A model generated the notes under the pieces. It saw only the letters and a program-made list of their open reading frames with translations. It was not told where the DNA came from and did no database searches. Made by a program: the position numbers and the translations under genes. Of a stretch of DNA of 43,733 nucleotides, positions 1 to 9,900 are shown in pieces; the stretch's first letter is position 1; each line of letters opens with the position of its first letter. The stretch is taken from contig WRFP01000002.1 in NCBI GenBank assembly GCA_009778725.1, positions 1 to 43,733 of the forward strand, given 5' to 3'. This DNA comes from Propionibacteriaceae bacterium (GTDB lineage: Bacteria > Actinomycetota > Actinomycetes > Propionibacteriales > Propionibacteriaceae).

Positions 1-424
1 AGAAGGGGAATCCGGGCTCGCGAACTCTGATTCAATGGACATTAGTCTCCTCGGCACTAGAACGCTGGTTGGCAGGTGCATTCACCCTCAAGACCAACCT
101 TTCCAGTCTACTAGATCCTCCCCCAAATCGGGTATTCAGTAACCCGTTGCTCGACCCTCCCAACCCCACACCCCCGCAATATCAGCCCCCTTTCCCCCCT
201 GAGACAGCCCCACCCATTCCAGACGTGGATCCCCACAGACCCTGAGGTAGCGTGGCCCGAGTCGAATTCCAGGAATATTGGAACTTCTCCCCATCGCAGA
301 ACACTGGACTATCAATCACTGCGCTGCTGTCGACCTCACACAGGACCTTCCCCTGTGCACACATCACACACTCAAGACGGACCCTGGTAGAATCAGTCTT
401 ACTGTAAGACACATGGAGGAACTC

Positions 425-718
425 ATGTCAACGGTTATGGTCAATGCACGAGTCAGCGCAGCTGACAAGAGTGCTGCCGACCGGGTGCTCGCCGCTAATC
501 GGAGCACGTGGTCACAAGTTATCCAGTCGCTCGCCGCGTATATGACGCGCACAGGGAGCTACCCCGAGTGGCTACTCGAATCCTCGGGCGACGAAGAGCA
601 ACAACGCCGTACCGACCTCTTGATGAGCGTCGCCGGCATATCCCACTCCCCCGATTTGGCCTCTGACTCGCGTACAGCCGACATCCTCTACGAAGCGTTG
701 ACGGCTCGACATGCATGA
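425..718 (+). CDS. Putative antitoxin of a PIN-domain toxin-antitoxin pair
   Basis: ORF 278..718 with likely internal ATG at 425 (MSTVMVNARVSAADKSAADRVLAANRSTWSQVIQSLAAYM..., RelB/DinJ-like N-terminus); overlaps the downstream PIN ORF by 8 nt. Confidence 0.65.
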   Translation: MSTVMVNARVSAADKSAADRVLAANRSTWSQVIQSLAAYMTRTGSYPEWLLESSGDEEQQRRTDLLMSVAGISHSPDLASDSRTADILYEALTARHA

Positions 719-1127
719 GGTCCTCCTTGACACCAACGTCGTCCTTGATTTTCTCTCATCCGAACGCCCTAGCCACGATCTGGCTGTTTCCTTGGTCAAT
801 GACCTCCAAGCGACCGGTATCAAACTGTGCCTGGTCGCCACTTCCCTGAAAGACGTCTATTACATACTCGGGCGCTTAGATGGAGAACAAGCGGCCCGTC
901 AGGCCGTCATAGCCCTTGCTGGTTCCATGACCATTCTGCCTGTCGATGCCAGTTGCTGCCGACAAGCCCTCACCAGTACGGAGCCCGACTTTGAAGACGG
1001 CATAATCCGGGCGGCCGCCGAAATGGCCGACGTCGACTACGTCGTCACCCGCGATCGACGTGCGTTCATCGGATCCCGAGTCCCCCGGATCACACCTGCC
1101 GACCTCAAGCGCGAACTGCCACTGTGA
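711..1127 (+). CDS. PIN-domain toxin (VapC-like)
   Basis: MHEVLLDTNVVLDFL...DFEDGIIRAAAEMADVDYVVTRDRRAF matches the PIN acidic-residue pattern (LDTNV...D..DxxI...VTRD). Confidence 0.85.
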   Translation: MHEVLLDTNVVLDFLSSERPSHDLAVSLVNDLQATGIKLCLVATSLKDVYYILGRLDGEQAARQAVIALAGSMTILPVDASCCRQALTSTEPDFEDGIIRAAAEMADVDYVVTRDRRAFIGSRVPRITPADLKRELPL

Positions 1128-1157
1128 CCAAGCCGAGAGGTTGCATCACCTGACGCG

Positions 1158-2435
1158 TCATGGCCCGAGCAGGGCCAGGGGAACAACGGCGATCCCATCA
1201 GTACGGCGGTAAGCGTACTCTCCTGTTGTGATGACCACACCCGGAAGATACGACTCTCCAAGGTTCTTCTTGAGCCAGAGGATATGGCGTACGTCCTTGT
1301 CGGTCACCGATTGGGAGAGCTTGACTTCAACAGGCAGGATCTTCCCATCCTCTGTTTGAAGGATCATGTCTACTTCATGCTCTCCTCGATGGGTCCGCAT
1401 GTGAAAGACGCTCGCATCGCTCGCCTGTGCGTACACACGGACACACAAGACCGACAGATGCTCAAACAGAGCCCCCAATAAAGTGGCGTCTCCCAAAGTG
1501 GTTTCTCGGCTCCCCTGATCTCCTTGGAGCAATTGGTGTTCACTCACATTCAGCAGCCGACAGGCCAGAGCAGGGTCCGCAAGAAAGTGCTTTGGTGCCT
1601 GCCCCAAGCTCTGCAACCTGGTCCCCGTTGGCCGCCACGGCTCCAGCAAGTCGAGCATCCACAACTGGGACAGAGCATCCCGGTAGGCCATGGTCGTCGT
1701 CTTCGCCGGTTTGTCTGTCTCCCCGGGCGTACTGGCGTCCAGGATGGCGGAATAACTGGCAGTGGAGGCTGTCGCCGCAGCGTACGCGGCCAACCATGCC
1801 CGAAGAACTGCCGGTTTGCGCACGGGATATCCCTGTTCCGGGAATTCGCGCTGGACAAGATCGTCGAGGTAGGAATCTAAGAGCATTCGACGTATCATGT
1901 CGGGTTCAGTACGGATGCCAGGAAACCCCGACGCCACGATCTCATGGGTGTAGTCCGCAAGACGCACATCTGTGTGTCCGCCAACCGAATCCTGTCCTGT
2001 AAGCACTTCCTTCACGCTGACCGTAGGGTGACCCACTCCACGTTCAGCCAGCGTCATGGGCCGCATCCGCATCCGGATTATCCGACCTGCCCCAGAATGG
2101 ACACTCACGCCCTTGGGAACAGTCGCGCTGCCCGTCAACAGAAAACGCCCCGGAGGTGCCCCATCATCAACAGCCCGGCGTACCAAATCCCAGGATTCAG
2201 GCACCCGAGGCCACTCATCTACCAACAACGGCCCCGGCAAACTCCTGAGCAGAGCGGGATCAGCCCCCAACCGTTCCCGATTCGCTGTCAGATCCAGACG
2301 AAGCGTACTCGCAGCACGCCGACGCGCCGTCTCGGTTTTTCCCACGGCTTTGGCCCCATATAATTCAATAGCCGGTAGCAAGGGTTGATAAGTGTCCAAA
2401 ACAGCATCCAGTACGCGCAGTGAGTAGTCATCCAC
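1158..2435 (-). CDS. AAA ATP-binding protein, DUF4143-type
   Basis: 425 aa; Walker A-like YGAKAVGKTETARR, LLVDEWPRVPESWDLVRRAVD, LTGSA, C-terminal VDMILQTEDGKILPVEVKLSQSV nuclease-like motif typical of ATPase+DUF4143 proteins; GTG start. Confidence 0.85.
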   Translation of the reverse strand: MDDYSLRVLDAVLDTYQPLLPAIELYGAKAVGKTETARRRAASTLRLDLTANRERLGADPALLRSLPGPLLVDEWPRVPESWDLVRRAVDDGAPPGRFLLTGSATVPKGVSVHSGAGRIIRMRMRPMTLAERGVGHPTVSVKEVLTGQDSVGGHTDVRLADYTHEIVASGFPGIRTEPDMIRRMLLDSYLDDLVQREFPEQGYPVRKPAVLRAWLAAYAAATASTASYSAILDASTPGETDKPAKTTTMAYRDALSQLWMLDLLEPWRPTGTRLQSLGQAPKHFLADPALACRLLNVSEHQLLQGDQGSRETTLGDATLLGALFEHLSVLCVRVYAQASDASVFHMRTHRGEHEVDMILQTEDGKILPVEVKLSQSVTDKDVRHILWLKKNLGESYLPGVVITTGEYAYRRTDGIAVVPLALLGP

Positions 2436-2445
2436 AGTCCTACTG

Positions 2446-2504
2446 TACCATTTTGAGACCCCTTACCATACCATTTTGTGACGATCTACTATACCATTTT
2501 GAGG
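2446..2504. repeat. Three direct repeats TACCATTTTG[A/T]G[A/G] at 23-bp period
   Basis: Copies at 2446-2458, 2469-2481 and 2492-2504 immediately upstream of the minus-strand DUF4143 gene. Confidence 0.9.
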
Positions 2505-2657
2505 AATACTACTCAGAATATTCCATTCATACTGTTGACAACCTTGTCCCTAACCCTGTACGACAAAACGTCAGAAGGAGGTCCTCATGTCGACAACAAG
2601 GGTTACCCGCTCAAGTCACTACAGCCGAAATTCTGCGACAAAACTGGTTGACCTGTG

Positions 2658-2857
2658 ATGACCAGCACCCCCATCCCAGAACTGAGGAAGCGCCAGGCCA
2701 TTCTTCCCGATCGATCAGGTGGCACCAGTTGATAGCAGGTGGAAGACTAGTTCCCCCAACCAGAGATCCGGCGACCCTACCACCACCGCTTCCAGAAGAC
2801 CCTGAACGGCCCACCCTCAGCAAACTACTCGATCAGATGAGAGATGACGAACGCTGA
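2658..2857 (+). pseudogene. Degraded Phd/VapB-type antitoxin
   Basis: C-terminal WHQLIAGGRLVPPTRDPATLPPPLPEDPERPTLSKLLDQMRDDER closely resembles the intact antitoxin at 10950 (WDRLIAEGRLRLPAGDQATLTPPLPADPERPALSEVLQQMRDAER); the N-terminus-like MTSTPIPELRKRQA (ATG 2658) is in another frame, the middle is missing, and no toxin follows. Confidence 0.65.
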
Positions 2858-2950
2858 TCAACTCTCGCTTGCGCGGGAAGGGCTTCTCAGCTTGGACCCT
2901 GTGCCAGTTCCACCTTGCGACGTGGCCGGGTCGGCAACCTTGATGTCGGC

Positions 2951-3196
2951 TCAAGCAGCAAGGCCAACCTTCTCCTGAACCCATGACTCAATCAAGTTCT
3001 GGACTGGTGTCCCGGTTCGACCAGACTCACGCTCAAGCGCGTCATACACAGGAATGGGCAAATCCACGACAACACTTCGCGCTTTTTGTCCAGGGTGTTC
3101 GACGTGGTCAGTGTCGAAGTAGTGGAGGACATCTTTGTCACCGTCATCGAAGAGTTTGTCAAGCTCCTCGCTATCAGTCCATGCCTTGTCTTGCAT
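2951..3196 (-). CDS. brnA: BrnA-like/CopG ribbon-helix-helix antitoxin
   Basis: 81 aa, VVVDLPIPVYDALERESGRTGTPVQNLIESWVQEKV; overlaps the C-terminal BrnT remnant as in brnTA operons. Confidence 0.65.
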   Translation of the reverse strand: MQDKAWTDSEELDKLFDDGDKDVLHYFDTDHVEHPGQKARSVVVDLPIPVYDALERESGRTGTPVQNLIESWVQEKVGLAA

Positions 3197-3260
3197 ATTG
3201 TGCTGCCTCCTCCTTCCGTGAACGCCTGACGGAGATGATTCTCATACTGTCATCGCGCAT
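3174..3260 (-). pseudogene. brnT: C-terminal fragment of BrnT toxin
   Basis: End of ORF 3174..3677: MRDDSMRIISVRRSRKEEAAQYARQ is the canonical BrnT C-terminus (RIIS.RR..+.E...Y). Confidence 0.7.
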
Positions 3261-3304
3261 TGCAACCTCTGGGGCTGTAAACGTACCTACGTGTCGTGAG
3301 AGAC

Positions 3305-3466
3305 ATGGAGGTGGCGGCGATGGCCAGGGTTCTGGTGGCGATGGCGAACAAGTCGTCCGCTGATACGGCACGGCGGGTGGCGCGGGCGTCGAAGCAGCAG
3401 GCGTTGGAAGGCAAGAGGCATGGCGGCAACGAGCCGACGCCGCGCGAGGCGAGTTCGCCCACATAA
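3305..3466 (+). pseudogene. Fragment resembling a serine site-specific recombinase
   Basis: Manual translation MEVAAMARVLVAMANKSSADTARRVARASKQQALEGKRHGGNEPTP... then stop; resembles the serine recombinase segment after the catalytic domain (...ARR+.RA...A.EGK..GG). Confidence 0.4.
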
Positions 3467-3690
3467 CCGGCCTGTCGCTGACCGACGCGGTCCGACTGAT
3501 CGAACAGAACAAGGCCGCCCGCGCGAAACAACAGGCGAGAAAAGGAATCCTTCGGCCCGCCCCGGCACTATCGCCGCGCTCGCAGCCCCCGAGGAGCGCC
3601 CAGCAGCGCGGCCCCGACATCGGCCTATGACCCACGCTCCGCAGACCAGCAGTCGCGTTCCGAAGACCAGCCGTCACAAAGCCGCGAGTC

Positions 3691-3879
3691 CACCACCGAG
3701 TTCGACCCTGTCAAGCGGTAGCCGACGTACACATTGCCTGTCGTGTCCACCGCGAGACTGTTGGGCCAGGTAAGCGGACTGCTCGCCGCCAACTCGTGTA
3801 TGCTTTTCTGAATCGAATGAGAAGGCGCGATTCCGGACAACGGCGGTTCGGGTAGGTTCACCAGTACCGGGCCGCAGGC
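3691..3879 (-). pseudogene. Fragment of NHL/beta-propeller-type protein
   Basis: In ORF 3625..4059 (-): LTWPNSLAVDTTGNVYVGYRLTGSNSVV fits the NHL-type 'P.glAVD..GNVYV' signature; short and unanchored. Confidence 0.4.
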
Positions 3880-3928
3880 GTTGCTGGCGTGTTTAGTTGC
3901 CTTCTTGGCACCGAAGGCGGCGAATGGC

Positions 3929-6900
3929 ATGACAAAGGTCAACATGGTTACCAGAATGTTCGGCGTACTCGCGATGGTGTTGGGATTGGTCATAGGGGGC
4001 GCGCTGGTGGCCATCATGCCCGCAACGCCAGCTAAGGCCGACCCCGGCCCGCTGGCCACCTACTCGTTCACCAGCCCGGGCTGGGCCACTTTCGGCATCG
4101 CGCTGCCGTCGGGCGAGGCGCGCGATGGCCTGCAGGTGGGTTCTCTGGCGACCCAGACCGATGTCAAGAACCGTTGGCCCGACGGCTCGATCCGCTATGC
4201 CATTCTGACGACGCATGTCACGACGACGGGCAGTTACGCCATCACGGCCGCGACGGCGGCGACGGGCAGTTTCACGCCGGTGGTGCCCCGGGCCACCTTG
4301 ACGCTCAACGTCGAGACAGCCGGCTTCGGCTCACCGGTGGTGGCCTACACCTCCGACGTGCCTGCGACACCGTCCAGCGATCTGTGGCTGAACGGTCCAC
4401 TGGTCAAGGAGTGGCGGGTCCTCACCGCGCCGCAGGCTGATGGCGTCGATCACCCCTTTCTGACGAACATCTGGGATGTCCGCGTATATGACGACGGCAC
4501 CGGCACCGTCGATGCGACGGTGGAGAATGTGCGGGACGTGCCCGAGGCCGACGGCGTGGTCTACGGGGTTGACATCAGCGTCAACGGCGCGCCGGTTTAC
4601 CACCACGACGCCAGCAAGCCCGGCCCGAACCCACTGTCGGGCGACTGGAGCTACACGAGCGCAGACCACGGCCAAGTCCCGGGCAACTGGATTCGCCTGA
4701 CATCTGGACCGAACGCCGGGCAAGTGGCCCTGGTGGAAAACGTGTGGACGGATGGCTTTGAGACTATCCCGCCATTTGACACATCGGCACAAACCGACGC
4801 GACCTGGGAAACGGTGCTGTACCACCAATACGGCAGCCGGTGGCATCGGCTCTTTGGTACGCAGGGTTTCGTCGCGGCAGATGTGGTGACCGATTTCGCG
4901 CCCTTCGTCGCGGCCGGCGCCGTGCCACAGTACCTTGACACTGTTCCGGCGACCACCCATTCGGCTGTCAACACCGATCAGTGGCAGTCCTTCGACCTCA
5001 TGGGCTATGGCGTCATCTTCACCTACGCTTGGGCACCCGGCGCGCGTCCCGACATGTATCTGTACCCGGAATGGGCGGCCCGCTACATGGTGCATGGCAC
5101 AAAGGACCTGCGAGCCGAGGTTTTGGCATATGGCGACATCTCTGGCAACTTCGCCAGTTCTTACACCAAGTCAGATCCCGCACAGATCGTCACCCTGGAT
5201 GAGAAACCCAACTACTGGCTCGACGCTCGCGCAGGATCGGGAGACAAGCCGTCAAACAACATGCAGGGTAGTCGGAACAGAACGAACAACTCCCACAAGT
5301 CATCCCTGGCGTACATTCCCTACCTGGTGACCGGTGACCGTTACTACAACGACCAAATGATGTTCGATGCCAACTGGGCCATCAACAACACGTGGCCCGG
5401 AGCCACCCCGGCGCGCGGCTCCGAGGGCATGTTGTGGGGGGACGCTCCCCGCGGTTTCGCCTGGGGCTTACGAGACGTCATCGACGCCGCCTTCTATCTG
5501 CCAGACACCCATCCTTACAAGGCCTACTTCACAAAAGTGATGGACAACAATCTGGCCGGCATGGACGAATATGTCGGACAGCTCCAAAACCCGCTGCAGT
5601 TCTATCACGTTCCGGTTGGCAACGTCGACGGGAATCCAGCGGTGGACCCATGGCAGTTGACCTATTTGGCCTGGGTGTTTGACCATGCCATTGCGCAGAA
5701 CGACAGCCCAGCAGGAACCGCCGCAGTGCATAACCTGCTGAACTCCGTCATGGGGGCATTCACCAACGCCCCAAGTTTTCTGCCGGAGTATGCCGCCTCG
5801 TATCACCTCCTGATTGGCACGGGCGACGGGTCGGGCCAGCCCCTTGCCTACTACACGAGCTGGGCCGAGCTTTTCGACGCCAACTTCAAGGACTCCTCGG
5901 GCGCCATCACTGTGGACCCACCGCCGTGGGTGGGTTACTACGGCCCCGAGATGCGGGTCGCCTCGATTCTGGGGAAGAAGTACGGCATACCCGGTGCCGA
6001 AGACGCCTACAACTTCACCATGGCGCAGGACGATCTAGCGCGCGGAGGCCACGTCGGTCTCTTCATGGAGAGCCTCAACGAGCGCTCGGCCTTCGCGATT
6101 GCCGACTACACGCTGGAGCCGACGGACAAACCGGCGACTGTGACGCTGTCGGTCGACTCCAATGGCACGAATGTCCACACTGTGGTCTTGAACTGGGTGG
6201 CGCCCATCGCAAACGGGACCACCAGCGACGGGCGGGCGGCTTCCTATGATGTGCGATACTCCACCAGTCCGATCACGGAGGCGACCTTCGATTCTTCCGC
6301 GCAGGTCGACATGACGATCGCGCCGCAATCGGCCGGGAATGCGGAGGTCCTCTACGTCAATGCCCTGGAAACCGGCAAGACGTATTACTTCGCCGAGAAG
6401 TCAATCAACGCCGACGGCGTAGCGTCCGAGATGTCGAACGTGGTCAGTGCCACAGCGGCGGCTCAACCGGGTGTCGTGCAGCAGGTTCTCGTGTCGTCCA
6501 TGGCCGAGTTGCAGGACGCCATCAACGCCGCCCCGCCCCAGGGCGTCGTCATCACGGTCAAGGCGGGCGATTACACCCTTGACAACACGATCATCGTCCA
6601 GTCCAAGAACAGCATCACCATCCAGGGCGCGACCGATAACCCCGCCGACACGGTCATCCGGGGCGATGGCATGAACGGTGGCATCCTGCACAACGTCTAC
6701 GTCAACGGTTCCAGCTATCTGACCGTCAAGAACCTGACGCTGCGCGACTCGTATTATCACGGCATTCAGGTGAACAACGGCTCGCAGTACTTCCACGCCG
6801 ACAACCTGGAACTGTGGGACAACGGCGAGTCGGCCTTCAAGATCACGGCCGGCGAGTGGGGGGTCGAGGGGACGGATCAGTATTCCGACTATGGACTGAT

Positions 6901-9900
6901 CGAGAACTGTCATTTTGGTTTCACCTCCGCCGGGGCACGCGATGTCATCGAGGGCATCGACGGCGTGGCGGCCAAGGGTTGGGTGGTGCGGAACAATGTG
7001 GCCGAGAACGTCCGGCAGACCAACGGTTCGATCGCCTACGCCATGTATTTCAAGGGCAACTCGATCGATTCGGTGTTCGTGAACAACACCGTCATCAACT
7101 CCGATGTCGGCATTTCGTTCGGCGACGGTTCGACCGGCTATCAGTGGTTCCGTTACGGCGACACGTCTTTCGAGCACCGGGGTGGGTTGATCGCCAATAA
7201 TGTCATCAAGTCGACCGCGTTGGACACCGGCTTGGTGTTGCGCAGCGCTACCGGTTTCAAGGTTTACAACAATACGGTGTGGAATGGCGACGCCTACACT
7301 GCCAATAGCATCAGCCTGCGGGTTTCCGACACCCAGCCGCCGGCCGGCTGGGCCACGCCCCAGCCGACGCAAAACGGCGAGATCGTCAACAACATCTTCC
7401 GGTTCGCCATCGAGCCCGATTACGGCACGGCGAATCAGCAATTGAGCGACACCATCGTCAAGGAAAACAACCTGGCTGGCGGGCAATCCCTGTCCACGGC
7501 GCTCGACCCGGCCCTCTTCGTCGACGCGGCCAATGGCGATTTTCACTTGGCCGACGGTGCCACTCAGGCAATTGGTCATGGCACCAATCTCTACGCCGAC
7601 GTGCCCACCGATTTCGACGGCAACTCCCGTCCTGCCACCGGGGCCTTCGACATCGGCGCCTACCAGAAGTCGGCGGCTACTGGGTCCAGCCAAATCCATG
7701 TGCGCAACCAGCAGGAGCTCCTGGATGCGGTTGCCGCAGCTCACAGTGCCGGCGAGCCAACCGAGATCATCTTCGACAACGACATTCCGGTGGACCAGAC
7801 TATCGTCATCCCATCGGGCACGACAGCCACATTCACCAGCTCCTACAACCTGGAGATGACCGCCAATGCCGCTGCGATCGGCGTCGATCACGGCGCCAGC
7901 CTGACCATCGACGGCATCGCCGTCACCGCCGCCGACGGTGCCACCGACACCGGGATTGTCGTCGACGGCGATTTGGTATTGGCCGCTGGTTCGATCACCG
8001 GTCACAGCGCCACCCAAGACGGCTTCGGTGGCGGTGTGACCGTCAACGACACGGGTACGTTCACTGTGACCGGCGGCACGATTTCCAACAACACCGCGAG
8101 CCTCAACGGTGGTGGTGTCATGAACAATGGCACCCTGACCATATCGGCCTGCGATGCCATCTCTGGCAACAGGGCCGCCAATAATGGTGGCGGTGTCTAC
8201 AATGGGGGCGCCGATGCCACTTTCACCATGGACGACTGCACGATCTCGAACAACACGGCTGCCCAGAGCGGCGGCGGGGTGTACAGCACCGACTACGCCA
8301 GCTTCGCCATGACCGGCGGTGAGATCTCCGGCAACACCGCCAACGTTGACGGTGGCGGTGTTTGGAGCTCGCACAGCCTAACCATGTCGGGCGGGGTCAT
8401 CACAGGCAATACCTCGCCCAACGGCGGCGGCATCTTCGTCACCGCAGATACGGGCAACAGCGTCGTCATCGGCGGCACGGCCCAAGTGACCGGCAACACC
8501 TTCGTCTCCGGCCCGGCCAACAACATCACCTTGCCGGCCGGCGTCTACATCAGCGTCGGCGACGGCGCCAACGGCGCCGCCATGCCCACAACGATGCTGG
8601 CCGGCGTCACCAAGGCAACGGACAACGGCGTGATCGTCGCATCGGGGGCCAGCGCGGGCGACACGGCTTTCTTCACCGCCGACGCTCCAGAACTGTCGGT
8701 GCTCTACGACAACGGGCAGATCAGGCTGGGGGTCCCGACCGCGTTGGAGTCGATCACGGTGACCACACGGCCGGCGAAGACCGCCTACACGGTTGGTGAT
8801 TCGCTCGACCTTACCGGTCTGGTTGTGACCGCAACCTATTCGGATGACACGACAGCCGATGTGACCGCTGATGTGACGACGAGTCCGGCCGGTGGCGCTG
8901 ATCTGGCAACCGTCGGTTCGCAAACGGTGACCGTGACCTACGTGGATGGTGCTGTGACGAAGACGGCCGCGTTCGAGGTCACGGTGGCCGCGCCGCCGGT
9001 CGCGCTGACGTCCATCGCGGTGACGACGCCGCCGAGCACGTCCACGTACAGCGAGGGTGAGGCGCTGAGCCTCTCTGGGCTGGTGTTGATGGCCACGTTC
9101 AGCGACGGATCGACAGCCGATGTGACGCAGGACGTGACGACCAGCCCGGCCGATGGTGCGGTGTTAGCGAGTGTCGGCACGCAGACGGTGACGGTGTCGT
9201 ACGAGCGTGACGGGGTGACGAAGACGGCGACGTTTCAGGTCAGCGTGACCGCTGCGCCAGTGGTGGTGGCGTCGATCAGTGTGTCGCCGTCACCGTTGGC
9301 GTTGCTGGTGGGCGGCACGGGCCAGGCCACAGCGATGGTTGGCCCGTCGGATGCGGCCGACAAGTCGGTGACGTGGTCGTCGAGTGACCCGTCGGTGGCC
9401 GGCGTGGACGCGTCCGGGAAAGTGACCGGGGTTGGTACGGGCACCGCGACGATCACCGCGACCGCGAACGACGGTTCCGGGGTGTCGGGTTCCACCAGTG
9501 TGACGGTGACCGCTGCGCCGGTGACAGTGGCGTCAGGCACGTTGTGGATATCGGCCCTGATAGCGACCATAGGCGACCCGGTGCCAATGATCGGAACGGT
9601 CGTTGATGAGAACGGTGTCCCGCTCGTTGGCGAGCTCGTCACGCTTTCTGTCAGCGGTTCGGCGACCATTTCCGCGCCGACGGGCGTCGTGCGCGCGGAT
9701 CGGAAGTCGGTCACGGTTCCTACCGGGGCCAACGGTGTCGCGCAGGCTACAGTGACGGATGCGACCGTGGAAACGGTCACAGTGACTGCTGCCTTACGTG
9801 ACGGCCGTTCGCTGACCGGGTCGCCGACCAGAATCGATTTCCTGCCCAAGCAGGGTCCCACAGTTCTCCCGCCACCAGTCATCGCGACACCAGCAGATGG

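Noticed and set aside
1-424. Left-edge sequence, including ORF 182..412 (-) and a TTCCA...TGGAA palindrome
   Set aside because: No convincing coding or element signature; the 5-bp palindrome arms are too short to support a claim.
1427-2388. Plus-strand ORFs opposite the DUF4143 gene (1427..2002, 1944..2363, 2056..2388)
   Set aside because: No recognisable motifs; antisense to a well-supported ATPase gene.
6401-8374. 657-aa minus-strand ORF antisense to the giant surface protein
   Set aside because: Low-complexity GVG/VVG-rich translation opposite a clearly coding GC-rich gene; an antisense frame artefact. The same applies to 4331..5095 (-) and 9235..9921 (-).
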